Shown in pieces: positions 16,499-26,134 of a stretch of DNA of 64,000 bases (its first letter is position 1; each line of letters begins with the position of its first letter). Made by a program: the position numbers and the translations under genes. This DNA is from Chlorogloeopsis sp038404745 (lineage in GTDB: Bacteria; Cyanobacteriota; Cyanobacteriia; Cyanobacteriales; Nostocaceae). The stretch is taken from positions 124,001 through 188,000 of the forward strand of contig NZ_JAYKTT020000030.1 in NCBI RefSeq assembly GCF_038404745.2, in the 5' to 3' direction. The notes below the pieces were generated by a model, which did no database searches, was not told the DNA's origin, and was given only the letters and a program-made list of their open reading frames with translations.

Positions 16499-19400
16499 TT
16501 AAACAGGGCTTAATTGCTTTTCTTGGTGAGAATTGGCTTCTGGACTATCAGCTTCGGAAGGTGGAACCAATTGCCAGAACTTGGGTAAGAACTCTTGCCA
16601 GTTTTCTAGAATCATCTTTGCTTTTGCCGAACCAGTTCGCTGTGTGTGGGCTGCAATTAAATCTTTAAGTTGCTTTTCGCCAGCAGCTGTAACTACTCGC
16701 TGAATCGTGACAATTTCCCGATTAACCAAATCAGGGAAATTACCGTCTTCATCTAAGAAGTAACCAATTCCACCAGTCATGCCAGCGCCAACATTGCGTC
16801 CGACTTTGCCGAGAACAACAATTACACCACCAGTCATGTACTCACAGCAATGATCGCCTGCTCCTTCAATTACCGCCGTACCTTTAGAGTTACGCACGGC
16901 AAAGCGTTCTCCGGCTAAACCGTTGGCAAAGAACACGCCACCAGTTGCACCATAAAGACAGGTATTGCCAATAATCACATTTTGTGCTGGATCGTAGTTA
17001 GCATCTACAGGAGGCTTAATAATGATTTCACCACCGTTCATACCCTTACCTACGTAATCGTTTGCTTCTCCTTCTAAGGTAAGAATCATGCTAGGTAGGT
17101 TGAAAGCTCCAAAGCTTTGTCCAACACTACCTTTAAAGTTCAGGTTAATTTGCCCTTCAAAGCCATTGTCACCATATTGAGAAGCGATCGCTCCTGCTAT
17201 ACGTGCGCCAATTGTTCTGTCAGTGTTTACAACCTCTACCGTCTTAGTTACGGCTGACTGATTTGCGATCGCAGCTTTAATGTCAGGATCTGCAAGCAGC
17301 TGATCATCCAAAACAAAGCCGTTGCTGTGAACTTCTTCATGCGTCAACCAACTGCGGTTTTCTCTAGCATCTGGCAGCTGAAGTATGCAGTTGAGATTCA
17401 ATGATTGGGTTTTGGTAAGCCTTGCCTCTGCTCGTGTTGTCAATAAATCCGCACGTCCCACTACTTCTGATAGCGAACGGTAACCCAAGTGTGCCAACAG
17501 ACTGCGTACTTCTTCGGCAACAAAATAGAAGAAATTAACAACGTGTTCCGGCATACCCGTGAACCGCTTACGTAAGTCTTCCCTTTGAGAAGCAACACCA
17601 ACTGGGCAGTTATTAGTGTGACAGATCCGCGCCATGATACAACCTTCCGCAATCATGGCAATCGAGCCAAAGCCAAATTCTTCTGCTCCCATCAATGCGC
17701 CCATCAGCACATCCCAACCACTCTTGATGCCGCCATCGACGCGCAAAACGACGCGATCGCGCAGGCTGTTTTCCATCAAGACGCGATGTACTTCAGTTAA
17801 ACCGAGTTCCCACGGTGAACCTGCATGCTTAATCGAACTCAGAGGGGAGGCACCCGTACCGCCATCATGTCCAGAAATTTGGATAATATCGGCATTGGCT
17901 TTTGCCACACCCGCCGCGATCGTACCGATGCCGATTTCAGCAACTAACTTTACTGACACCTGTGCTTTCGGGTTAATTTGGTGCAAGTCAAAAATTAACT
18001 GTGCTAAGTCTTCAATCGAATAGATATCGTGATGAGGTGGTGGTGAAATCAAGGTAACACCGGGTTTTGAACGCCGCAACATGGCAATATAAGGACTAAC
18101 CTTTTTACCTGGTAGTTGCCCCCCTTCTCCTGGTTTTGCACCTTGAGCAATTTTAATTTCAATTTGCTTGGCACTCATCAGATACTCTGGTGTTACACCA
18201 AAGCGTCCCGATGCTACTTGCTTGATAGCGCTAGAAGCAGTATCGCCGTTTCGCAATCCATTCAGATGGGCAAGGGTAGGCGAGTGTCCAGTTTCATCTA
18301 CATCATCCAAGATGGTAAAACGTACCGGATCTTCTCCACCTTCGCCAGAGTTGGATTTACCACCAATGCGGTTCATGGCGATAGCTAGGGTTTCATGAGC
18401 TTCCCGCGACAAGGCACCCAAAGACATACCGCCAGTGCAGAAGCGCTTGACAATCTCGCTGACTGATTCGACTTCTTCAATTGGGATGCTGGGGCGATCG
18501 CTTTGGAAGTCCAACAAATCTCGCAGCGCAGTTATCGGTCTATCTTGCAAGTACTTCTTGTAAACTGCGTAGTGATCGTACTTCTTGCCATCAACTGCCT
18601 TATGCAGTGCTTTTGCCAGTTCGGGGTTGTTCATGTGGTATTCACCACCGGGGCGATACTGCACAAAGCCCAGGTTTTCTAGCTTTTTCAGGTTTAATTC
18701 TGGGAAAGCCTTGCTGTGGATACACAATACTTCTTGTGCCAACTCGCTCACACTCAAACCGCCAACACGAGATGTTGTGCCAAAAAACCCCAATTCTAAC
18801 AAATCTTTACCAATGCCGATCGCTTCAAAAATTTGCGCGGCTTGATAGCTGGAGAGTAGCGAAATTCCCATCTTAGAGAGAATTTTTAGCAAACCACCCT
18901 CTACTGCCTGACGATAGTTGCCGATCGCTTGCTCTAGGGTGAGGGTATTAATTTTACCCCGTTCCATAAATTGTTGCGTCTTTGGATCTGTCCACCAATC
19001 ACGCACCGTCTCTAAAGCCATATACGGGCAAACGGCAGCAGCCCCGTAACCAATCAAACAAGCAAAGTGATGGGTACTCCAACATTGAGCTGTATCAACC
19101 ACCAAAGATGCTTTTGTCCGCAACCCTTGGCGAATTAGGTAATGATGTACCGCACCTACCGCCAACAGGGGAGGAATGTAGCTGTTTTCTGTACTGATGC
19201 CTGCACCAGCGCGATCGCTAAGAATTAAAATTTTTGCACCCGCCCGTACTGATTCGGCAGCCTGTGCTTGCAATCTCTGGACTGCGGCTTGCAAACCTTC
19301 CGGCCCAGATGCTATTTCAAATAGTGTTGGCAATTCAGCTGTTGTAAAGCCAGATGTCTTAATGGCTTCTAATTCCGCTTCCGTTAGCACTGGCGAATCT

Positions 19401-21220
19401 AGTTTTAGCCTGCGAGCATAATCTGGCTTGACATCTAGTAAGTTACCTTTTTCACCCAGTTCTACTTTCAAAGACATCACCAATTTTTCCCGCAAGGGAT
19501 CAATTGCTGGATTTGTGACTTGAGCAAAGCGCTGTTTGAAATAGTCGTAAAGTAGGTGGGGTTTTTCGGACAGGATTGCTAAGGGAATATCATCACCCAT
19601 GCAAAAAGTCGCCTCTTTGCCTTCTATAGCCATTGGCTGAATTACCATTTCCACATCTTCTGTGGTGTAGCCAAAGGCTACCTGCTGGCGTAGTAGAGTT
19701 TGTCTATCAATGCTGTTGGTTGTCTGAAGTCCGTTACCGTTGTCATTGCTTATTAATCCATTGTCATTAGCCATTCGTCCTTTACCATTTGCTAATGACG
19801 AATTATTAATGACTGAGGACTTAATTTCTTGGCGGTACTGTTGCAACCACTCCCCATATGGATGCTTTTTCGCGATGCGCTGCTTAATCTCCCAATTTTT
19901 CAGCACCTCATGAGTTTCTAAATCCACGGCAATCATTTGCCCTGGCCCTAGTCTGCCTTTTTCAATAATATTGGCTTCTGGCAATTGCACTACACCCGCT
20001 TCCGAAGCCACAATGATGTAATCATCCTTTGTAATACAGTAGCGAGCCGGTCTTAAACCATTGCGATCTAGGGTTGCTCCAACCTTTAACCCATCACCAA
20101 ATACCAAAAGTGCTGGGCCATCCCAAGCTTCTTGCAGACCGCTATAGTATTCGTAGAAGTCGATAATTTCAGGGTAGTTACGCAATTCCGGTTGGTTTTG
20201 GTAAGCCTCTGGAACCATAATCATTAAGGCTTCCAAGGGGCTGCGTCCGGAACGTACCAGTAACTCTAGTACATTATCTAAAGTAGCGGAATCACTATTT
20301 TCAATATGGACAAAAGGCTTGAGTTCTTGGATGCGATCGCCCCAGACTGGATGTTCTAAACTTGCTTCTCGTGCCGTCATCCAGTTAATATTACCCAACA
20401 AGGTATCGATTTCACCGTTATGACCTAATAATCGCATTGGCTGTGCTAAAGGCCATTTGGGCATGGTGTTAGTACTAAAGCGGCGATGATATACAGCAAA
20501 AGCACTTTTATAAGCTGGATTTTGTAAATCGCGATAAAACTCTCCCAAGACTGCTGATCGCACCATGCCTTTATAAACAATTGTGCGGCTAGACAGAGAG
20601 CAAATATATACTTCTTCTGACCAATCTTGATTTAAAGCGCAGATTGCTTTAAAGATTCTACGGCGGGTAATATACAGTTGCCGTTCGAGTTCGTCACCGC
20701 TTTTAGCTTGTGAAGCAACGAAAACTTGTTCAATTTGAGGCTGATTTTCTCTAGCTTGTACTCCCAATAAATTTGGCTGTACAGGCACTACCCGCCAACC
20801 TAATACATTCAATTTTTCCTCAGCCGCTACTTGTTCAATCGTTGCTTTTGCTGTTTGCGCTGCTTGTGGACTTTGTGGTAAGAAAATCATTCCTACAGCA
20901 ATGTTGCTGTTCCCAGAAAGTTGTATTCCTCGTGCAGCAAAATCTTGTTGAAACAACTCCCACGGAATTGCGGTTAAAATTCCTGCACCATCACCAGAGT
21001 CGCGATCAGCACTACAACCACCCCGGTGTTCCAAACATGTCAAAGCTGAAAGGGCTTTGGTAACTATTTCATGGCTGGCATGATTTTGACGATGAGCAAT
21101 AAAACCTACACCACAGGCATCTCTTTCTTCTACTAGCCACCTTGGCCCTGGGTAAATACAATTTGAGGAATTATCTGCAAGTCTTATGTTCTGGTCTTGA
21201 TGCATCGGTTTTTTATTCAT
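16499..21220 (-). CDS. gltB: Ferredoxin-dependent glutamate synthase (Fd-GOGAT)
   Basis: This large enzyme makes two glutamates from glutamine and 2-oxoglutarate and, with glutamine synthetase, forms the main ammonium assimilation route. A 35-residue propeptide precedes the catalytic Cys of DACGVGFIA (C36), the nucleophile of the Ntn glutaminase domain (about 36-430). Central and FMN-binding domains follow (EGGEDPVRF, GAKPGEGGQLPG, SGHDGGTGASP). The 3Fe-4S cysteines are C1194, C1200 and C1205 in CIMARICHTNNCPVG. The C-terminal beta-helix has repeated G-rich turns. No small NADPH-type subunit lies adjacent, which fits the ferredoxin (GlsF) form. Residues about 468-503 are an Asn/Gly-rich insertion that looks derived from a DNA repeat. 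Confidence 0.96.
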   Translation of the reverse strand: MNKKPMHQDQNIRLADNSSNCIYPGPRWLVEERDACGVGFIAHRQNHASHEIVTKALSALTCLEHRGGCSADRDSGDGAGILTAIPWELFQQDFAARGIQLSGNSNIAVGMIFLPQSPQAAQTAKATIEQVAAEEKLNVLGWRVVPVQPNLLGVQARENQPQIEQVFVASQAKSGDELERQLYITRRRIFKAICALNQDWSEEVYICSLSSRTIVYKGMVRSAVLGEFYRDLQNPAYKSAFAVYHRRFSTNTMPKWPLAQPMRLLGHNGEIDTLLGNINWMTAREASLEHPVWGDRIQELKPFVHIENSDSATLDNVLELLVRSGRSPLEALMIMVPEAYQNQPELRNYPEIIDFYEYYSGLQEAWDGPALLVFGDGLKVGATLDRNGLRPARYCITKDDYIIVASEAGVVQLPEANIIEKGRLGPGQMIAVDLETHEVLKNWEIKQRIAKKHPYGEWLQQYRQEIKSSVINNSSLANGKGRMANDNGLISNDNGNGLQTTNSIDRQTLLRQQVAFGYTTEDVEMVIQPMAIEGKEATFCMGDDIPLAILSEKPHLLYDYFKQRFAQVTNPAIDPLREKLVMSLKVELGEKGNLLDVKPDYARRLKLDSPVLTEAELEAIKTSGFTTAELPTLFEIASGPEGLQAAVQRLQAQAAESVRAGAKILILSDRAGAGISTENSYIPPLLAVGAVHHYLIRQGLRTKASLVVDTAQCWSTHHFACLIGYGAAAVCPYMALETVRDWWTDPKTQQFMERGKINTLTLEQAIGNYRQAVEGGLLKILSKMGISLLSSYQAAQIFEAIGIGKDLLELGFFGTTSRVGGLSVSELAQEVLCIHSKAFPELNLKKLENLGFVQYRPGGEYHMNNPELAKALHKAVDGKKYDHYAVYKKYLQDRPITALRDLLDFQSDRPSIPIEEVESVSEIVKRFCTGGMSLGALSREAHETLAIAMNRIGGKSNSGEGGEDPVRFTILDDVDETGHSPTLAHLNGLRNGDTASSAIKQVASGRFGVTPEYLMSAKQIEIKIAQGAKPGEGGQLPGKKVSPYIAMLRRSKPGVTLISPPPHHDIYSIEDLAQLIFDLHQINPKAQVSVKLVAEIGIGTIAAGVAKANADIIQISGHDGGTGASPLSSIKHAGSPWELGLTEVHRVLMENSLRDRVVLRVDGGIKSGWDVLMGALMGAEEFGFGSIAMIAEGCIMARICHTNNCPVGVASQREDLRKRFTGMPEHVVNFFYFVAEEVRSLLAHLGYRSLSEVVGRADLLTTRAEARLTKTQSLNLNCILQLPDARENRSWLTHEEVHSNGFVLDDQLLADPDIKAAIANQSAVTKTVEVVNTDRTIGARIAGAIASQYGDNGFEGQINLNFKGSVGQSFGAFNLPSMILTLEGEANDYVGKGMNGGEIIIKPPVDANYDPAQNVIIGNTCLYGATGGVFFANGLAGERFAVRNSKGTAVIEGAGDHCCEYMTGGVIVVLGKVGRNVGAGMTGGIGYFLDEDGNFPDLVNREIVTIQRVVTAAGEKQLKDLIAAHTQRTGSAKAKMILENWQEFLPKFWQLVPPSEADSPEANSHQEKQLSPV
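19714..19819. repeat. Short-repeat-like DNA inside the glutamate synthase gene
   Basis: Within the coding sequence, about 100 bases consist of imperfect TCATTAG-type units (TGTCATTGC, TGTCATTAG, CCATTCG, CTAATGACG, TTAATGACT), the pattern of intergenic heptamer repeats in Nostocales. It stays in frame and encodes a low-complexity Asn/Gly/Ser linker at about residues 468-503, between the glutaminase and central domains. Confidence 0.6.
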
Positions 21221-21972
21221 ACACTATCCCTGTCATCTTGAGTAAAGAATTTTGTCACTAAGTAGCGAGAAAATTTCTAAATGGACAAATGGAAAGCACG
21301 CAATAACGGAAATTTTAGGGAAAAAAAATTTTAACTTCGGTTTTTGGTTAATACCGTGTTAAAATTATCGATTTATTTTTATGTATTTATCCTGACTTCT
21401 GTTCGCGCTTGTTCCAAGAGTGTTTTATTTATATCTTGAAGCTATGTACTTTCTCAATTTTCTTTTTCAAAAGCCAAATTAAATTCCAGGTATGATGATT
21501 TTTGCTTTACCTGAAACAAAAATCCTGTTTGGGACTTCTGTATATTCTAGAAAACTAAAATTATTCCGAACCCACGCAAAAATCAGCGTATTACACTATA
21601 TGCCCATTTGACAATTCCTAAAAATTTCTCTTGTTACTCTCTAGATTATTACTGTCTAGTTTTTGTCACCTTTGTTGCTATCAGTTAAACTTCATCTAGG
21701 TAGCAAACATCAGGTAACATATGACTTGTCGGAACTCAGCGTGATTTTTATGTTGAAATTGCTGCCATAGTTGATTTAACGCTAGTGTGATTTAACACAC
21801 TTAATAGCAGTTTTAATCCTGGTATCATTATCTGTTTGGTTCAACCAGATACAAAAAGCCAATATATACATTATCACGTTAGTGTTCACAACTCTGGTCA
21901 TTATTTTTTGACATTTAGCAAACTTGTTAGTTTGTGCAATAGTTGAGAGTTATAAAAAATACTTAGCTACTT
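21221..21972. other. Divergent promoter region, no gene seen
   Basis: About 750 bases separate glutamate synthase from the exported glycosidase-like gene. It must hold both promoters. I looked for a perfect NtcA-type site (GTA, eight bases, TAC) in the glutamate-synthase-proximal half and found none. No convincing ORF or RNA gene is visible. Confidence 0.55.
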
Positions 21973-24081
21973 ATGGTAAAAATGTCGAGTTTTTGCCGAC
22001 AATACCGCAGTGCTATTGAAGAAAAGAGCAATAGCAGATTTATCAAGGTTTTGGTGTCGCCAGTAATTTTTTCAGTACTGTGTTTAACAGCTACTCATGA
22101 TTATGCGATCGCCCGTACCAGTCTTAACCGCATCATCCCCAACACATCCCTAGTTCCTAAAGAACAGAAATTAGAAGTTAGGGTGGCACAATCCTCAACT
22201 GGTGTAAAGCAAATATCAGGATCGAGTCCAAGACCGCCTGCACCTCCTGTAAAGACAGGGGTAATATCCTATGGTAATCAAATTTCTCTCAATGGTCGAA
22301 TCTCATCAGGAGGATGGTTGCAGCAACGCACCTCGAAAGGTCAAATCAGCACTCTTGTTAGTGATGGCGCACTCAGGCAATTGATTGGGGTAGATTTATT
22401 AGATACCAGCCAGCCAGCCAGACAACCAATCCAATGGTACTCCTCTAATGCAAAGCCGCAGATTTTAAGCAGCTTGTTGGCGGGCGGATACCGTTATTTA
22501 GACATTAGCCGTTTTGCCAACACCTTTGGTTGGCAGATGCAAGTCCAGGGTAAAACCTTGGTACTTTCCACGCCCAGCGCAAAAATTACAAATATTAACC
22601 AAGGAAAGCATGAGTTTGGCGATCGCATCGTTCTCAACTTAGATAGTCCTACTCCTTGGCAAATTGCTCAAGGTTTACCAGTCAAGACAAATCAACCTCT
22701 ATCCGACGATCCGAATAGCCCAGTTGTTACACCTTCCTCTCCAACCACCAGAGAGTGGACAATTACTCTAGATGGTATTGCCGCTCCAGATTTAATTCAG
22801 CGCCATACACCATCTCTACCTCCTCCCTTCTCATCTCCAGAAAACCAATTAAAACAACAGGTGCCGGGGATTGAGCAACAACCGTCTCAGCCACCAGCAC
22901 CCCCTCCACTGATCAAGCAAGTAGAGGTAGTCAAAAATCAAACGATTGTTCGTCTGGAAGTTCCCCTGGGTTTAGCTCCTTTGGTTAGTACTTTACCTAA
23001 TCCCAATCGTCTAGTCATTGATATTCGACCAGATGCACTTTTACAACGTTCAATTAATTGGGCTTCAGGATTGCGCTGGCAACAGCAATTTGTGAACTTA
23101 GGTCAAGAACGCTTTCCTGTTGTCTGGTTAGATGTTAATCCTCGCACCGTTGGGTTAAAACTCAAACCAATTGTGACAAACCCCGATACCCTTGTCGGTA
23201 CTGCTCCTTTAATTCAAACAGCACAAAAGTATGTAGCAGTAGCAGCAATTAACGGTGGTTATTTTAACCGCAATAATAAATTACCTTTGGGTGCAATTCG
23301 TCGGGATAATCAGTGGTTGTCTAGCCCAATTTTGAACCGAGGAGCGATCGCCTGGAATGATTCTGGACAATTTTATCTAGGTCGTCTCGTTCTACAAGAA
23401 TCTTTAATCGGCTTAAATAATCTAAAATTACCGATTGTGACTCTCAATAGTGGCTACGTCCAAACTGGCATTGCCCGTTACACTCCTACTTGGGGAGCAA
23501 ATTATACTCCTCTAACAGACAACGAAATTATCATCATTGTTCAAAAAAACCAAGTTACAGCTCAGTTACCAAGCCTCAAAGCAGGACAAACTGCTATTCC
23601 TATCCCTCAAGATGGATATCTGCTTACTTTACGCGGCAGTAGTGTCGGTAATGCCTCAGTTTTACCGATTGGCTTTTCAGTGCGGATAGAAAGTTCTACT
23701 TCTCCTGCTGAATTTAGCCGTTATCCTTATATTCTGGGAGCAGGGCCGCTACTACTCCAAAATCGCCAAATAGTACTAGATGCCAAAGGCGAAAATTTTA
23801 GCAATGCCTTTATTGCCCAAAAAGCTGTTCGTAGTGCTATCTGTACAACTGCAACAGGCAATCTCATTATTGCTGCTGTGCATAATCGTGTCGGTGGTGC
23901 TGGCCCTACTTTGGCAGAACACGCACAACTTATGCAGCAAATGGGATGTGTTAATGCATTAAATTTAGACGGTGGTAGTTCTACCAGCCTTTATTTAGGA
24001 GGACAACTTCTTGACCGTTTTCCTAACACAGCTGCTCGTGTCCACAATGGCATAGGAATTTTCTTGCAACCCCGTCCATAA
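21973..24081 (+). CDS. Exported phosphodiester-glycosidase (NAGPA) domain protein
   Basis: A 702-residue protein with an N-terminal hydrophobic export signal around residues 24-46 (VLVSPVIFSVLCLTATHDYAIA). Residues about 95-215 look like a copper-amine-oxidase-N-type or substrate-binding beta domain; about 225-310 is proline-rich linker; another beta region (VEVVKNQTIVRLEVPL) resembles AMIN-type cell-wall modules. From about 390 the NAGPA-like domain is clear: AINGGYFNRNNKLPLGAI, GAGPLLLQNRQ, RSAICTTATGNLIIAAV, NLDGGSSTSLYLGG, HNGIGIF. The family includes the enzyme uncovering mannose 6-phosphate and bacterial cell-wall phosphodiester glycosidases. Probably a periplasmic wall-active hydrolase; substrate unknown. 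Confidence 0.87.
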   Translation: MVKMSSFCRQYRSAIEEKSNSRFIKVLVSPVIFSVLCLTATHDYAIARTSLNRIIPNTSLVPKEQKLEVRVAQSSTGVKQISGSSPRPPAPPVKTGVISYGNQISLNGRISSGGWLQQRTSKGQISTLVSDGALRQLIGVDLLDTSQPARQPIQWYSSNAKPQILSSLLAGGYRYLDISRFANTFGWQMQVQGKTLVLSTPSAKITNINQGKHEFGDRIVLNLDSPTPWQIAQGLPVKTNQPLSDDPNSPVVTPSSPTTREWTITLDGIAAPDLIQRHTPSLPPPFSSPENQLKQQVPGIEQQPSQPPAPPPLIKQVEVVKNQTIVRLEVPLGLAPLVSTLPNPNRLVIDIRPDALLQRSINWASGLRWQQQFVNLGQERFPVVWLDVNPRTVGLKLKPIVTNPDTLVGTAPLIQTAQKYVAVAAINGGYFNRNNKLPLGAIRRDNQWLSSPILNRGAIAWNDSGQFYLGRLVLQESLIGLNNLKLPIVTLNSGYVQTGIARYTPTWGANYTPLTDNEIIIIVQKNQVTAQLPSLKAGQTAIPIPQDGYLLTLRGSSVGNASVLPIGFSVRIESSTSPAEFSRYPYILGAGPLLLQNRQIVLDAKGENFSNAFIAQKAVRSAICTTATGNLIIAAVHNRVGGAGPTLAEHAQLMQQMGCVNALNLDGGSSTSLYLGGQLLDRFPNTAARVHNGIGIFLQPRP

Positions 24082-24118
24082 GGAGGACACGGGGACACGG
24101 GGAGGGGAGACAAGGGGA
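24082..24118. repeat. Purine-rich GGGGACACGG tandem stretch
   Basis: Immediately after the glycosidase-like stop codon lies a G-rich tract with repeated GGACACGGGG units. The same unit, on the other strand, forms the in-frame tandem array at 38548-38606 inside the radical SAM/DUF2344 gene. Confidence 0.6.
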
Positions 24119-24145
24119 ATAATAAACAATCAACCACTAACCACT

Positions 24146-24213
24146 GTACGGGCGGGTTTAGAAGATAAATTCCCGATTTAAAAGGCAAGATGATCAGCAA
24201 AACCCGCCCCTAC
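24146..24213. repeat. GGGCGGGTTT inverted-end element, copy A
   Basis: A 68-base element starting GTACGGGCGGGTTT and ending AAACCCGCCCCTAC, with the core AGAAGATAAATT near the left end. It is flanked by CCACTAACCACT-type repeats on both sides. Five related copies occur in this window (near 25357, 32247, 51399, 57267 and 60813). Confidence 0.8.
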
Positions 24214-24447
24214 TAACCACTAACTCTTGACTAACCCCTCTTTTTTAAAGCCGGTAAAAGGTTTGATTTTCCTTAATTAAAGACTTGATATAGATACACT
24301 AATTCAATCAGTTATATATGACACCTTCACCTGTGATTTTGCTATCTTGGCATAGGATGTATGACTGAATTTTTAAGTTTGCAACATCGCGCCATTCATC
24401 AATATTTATTAAGAGCACCAAAAGTTTTTATGTCTCAGGAAGTTACT

Positions 24448-24864
24448 ATGACTCAATATCAAGACACAACGCACGCTAATGCACTGACACTGCCTCCAAG
24501 CGTCACTCCTAGAGGTGTTGCTGCAACCGAATTGCGTCCTTGGGGTTCTTTTACAGTTTTGGAAGAAGGGCGCGGATACAAAATCAAGCGTATCGAAGTT
24601 AAACCTGGACATCGTCTCAGCCTCCAGATGCACCACCATCGCAGCGAACATTGGATAGTAGTATCAGGTACAGCTAGAGTCATTTGCGGTGAGCAAGAAG
24701 TACTTTTGAGCAACAATCAGTCTACATATGTACCCCAGTGTACGCCTCATCGCTTAGAAAATCCTGGCGTCATACCTTTAGTTTTGATTGAAGTACAAAA
24801 CGGAGAATATTTAGGAGAAGATGATATTATCCGTTTCCAAGACGACTATGCTCGTACTGTATAG
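24448..24864 (+). CDS. Mannose-6-phosphate isomerase type II-like cupin
   Basis: A single cupin domain matching the C-terminal isomerase part of bifunctional mannose-1-phosphate guanylyltransferase/mannose-6-phosphate isomerases: RPWGSFTVLEEG, YKIKRIEVKPGHRLSLQMHHHRSEHWIVVSGTA, then STYVPQCTPHRLENPG and VQNGEYLGEDDIIRFQDDYAR. The metal-binding His-x-His and Glu of the cupin fold are present. The frame is open from ATG 24361 and has another ATG at 24430, but ATG 24448 (MTQYQ) has AGGAAG upstream and removes a non-cupin tail. It would interconvert fructose 6-phosphate and mannose 6-phosphate, supplying GDP-mannose synthesis, and so could feed the PIG-V-type enzymes upstream. Confidence 0.88.
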   Translation: MTQYQDTTHANALTLPPSVTPRGVAATELRPWGSFTVLEEGRGYKIKRIEVKPGHRLSLQMHHHRSEHWIVVSGTARVICGEQEVLLSNNQSTYVPQCTPHRLENPGVIPLVLIEVQNGEYLGEDDIIRFQDDYARTV

Positions 24865-25005
24865 TTAGGCCGTGCAATACAATTGCTGCTAGTCATAGCC
24901 GCTAGAATACAAGAAGATAAATACATTTAAATCAGAAGTTTCATATATTGACCTTAGCCTGTAAGATTTGAGGATGAGGTCTTTAATTGTTGTCTAGTAA
25001 ATTTG

Positions 25006-25350
25006 ATGATTAGTTTGACTCAAGCAGCCAGCAGCGAAATAAAAAGATTGCAGTCTAAGCAAAAGTCAAATCTTTTATTTAGATTGGCAGTTAAACACGG
25101 TGGTTGTTCCGGTTGGTACTATGATATGTCCTTTGATGAAACAGTAAGACAAGGCGATCGCACCTTTGAGTGTAGCGGTATTCCAATTATCATAGATGCC
25201 GAAAGCTGTAATTATTTAAATGGTTCAACCTTAGATTATTCAGAGGATTTGATGGGCGGTGGCTTTCGCTTCTACAACCCCCAAGCAAGTGCTAGCTGTG
25301 GCTGTGGTAATTCTTTTTCGATTAGTCAAGAGTTAGTAGTTAGTGGTTAG
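25006..25350 (+). CDS. IscA/HesB-family A-type iron-sulfur carrier
   Basis: A 114-residue A-type carrier with the three conserved cysteines C34 (GGCSGW) and C98/C100 (SCGCGNSF). Such proteins take Fe-S clusters from the SUF machinery and deliver them to apoproteins in the cytoplasm. The start is the ATG at 25006; the frame is open one codon earlier to a TTG. The C-terminal tail QELVVSG is encoded by TTAGTAG-type repeat DNA: the stop codon itself lies in GTTAGTGGTTAG, the flank of repeat copy B, so the natural end of the protein was probably altered. It stands alone, not in a nif or suf operon. Confidence 0.93.
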   Translation: MISLTQAASSEIKRLQSKQKSNLLFRLAVKHGGCSGWYYDMSFDETVRQGDRTFECSGIPIIIDAESCNYLNGSTLDYSEDLMGGGFRFYNPQASASCGCGNSFSISQELVVSG

Positions 25351-25356
25351 TGGTTA

Positions 25357-25424
25357 GTAGAGGCGGGTTTTGTTGATAATTTTGCCGTTCAAACGGATAA
25401 TTTATCTTCTAAACCCGCCCGTAC
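25357..25424. repeat. GGGCGGGTTT inverted-end element, copy B
   Basis: The same element as copy A but in the opposite orientation (begins GTAGAGGCGGGTTTTG, ends TTTATCTTCTAAACCCGCCCGTAC), flanked by GTTAGTGGTTAGTGGTTAG on the left and CAGTAGTTAGTAG on the right. It begins seven bases after the iscA-like stop codon. Confidence 0.8.
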
Positions 25425-25677
25425 AGTAGTTAGTAGCCCTTGCTGAACTGCGTACAAAAGAGGACAAGGAGAGGAGCCAGTGCGGTGGTGAGCCAGCGCT
25501 CTGGCACGGCGCTCTGAGTTCTCTGTGCCATCTGCTCTCTGCCTTTTTCAAGTCAGTCAATCATGTTGAGAAATTACACAACGAGGGAATGAAAATATTT
25601 CTTTTTCCCAACCCTGTTTCCTGTTCCCTATTTTCAAGCTAGTTAATAACTATTTATCAACTACCAAAACAAAATAA

Positions 25678-25707
25678 TTGACACAAAACCACTAAAAAAG
25701 ATATAAT
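25678..25707 (+). promoter_or_regulatory. Sigma-70-type promoter of the str cluster
   Basis: A consensus TTGACA (25678-25683) and TATAAT (25702-25707) are separated by 18 bases, 52 bases upstream of the rpsL start codon. This is the best consensus promoter found in the window and fits a strongly expressed ribosomal protein operon. Confidence 0.75.
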
Positions 25708-25759
25708 CAGGATTTGTTGTTAAAACTTAGACTAAAAGCAGCTTCAGGTGCTGTAACTC

Positions 25760-26134
25760 ATGCCAACTATACAGCAGCTAATACGTAACGAACGCGAAAA
25801 AGCGCGTCAGAAAACCAAGTCTCCAGCTCTGAAGCAATGCCCGCAACGTCGGGGAGTTTGCACCAGAGTATACACGACCACACCCAAAAAACCTAACTCG
25901 GCTCTGCGTAAAGTAGCGAGAGTCAGACTAACTTCTGGATTTGAAGTAACAGCTTACATTCCGGGAATTGGTCACAACTTACAAGAACATTCTGTCGTGA
26001 TGATTCGTGGCGGTCGGGTTAAGGACTTGCCAGGCGTGAGATACCACATTATTCGTGGCACATTAGATACAGCCGGAGTTAAAGACCGCAAACAAGGTCG
26101 TTCCAAATATGGAACAAAGCGTCCCAAACAATAG
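25760..26134 (+). CDS. rpsL: 30S ribosomal protein S12
   Basis: S12 sits at the decoding centre of the 30S subunit. The protein has the universal sequence features: MPTIQQLIRNEREKAR at the start, CPQRRGVCTRVYTTTPKKPNSALRKVARVRL with the streptomycin-related lysine in TPKKPNS, and HSVVMIRGGRVKDLPGVRYH. Length (124 aa) is normal. It is the first gene of the str cluster, preceded by a consensus promoter, and followed by a hairpin and an unusually long gap before rpsG. Confidence 0.99.
   Translation: MPTIQQLIRNEREKARQKTKSPALKQCPQRRGVCTRVYTTTPKKPNSALRKVARVRLTSGFEVTAYIPGIGHNLQEHSVVMIRGGRVKDLPGVRYHIIRGTLDTAGVKDRKQGRSKYGTKRPKQ

Noticed and set aside
17461..20000. Many open frames of 60-130 codons opposite or out of frame with glutamate synthase
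   Set aside because: They overlap a clearly conserved gene, have no ribosome binding sites and show compositions expected of shadow frames.
21221..21972. NtcA binding site upstream of glutamate synthase
   Set aside because: No GTA-N8-TAC match was found in the glutamate-synthase-proximal half of the region, so nitrogen control cannot be claimed from sequence.
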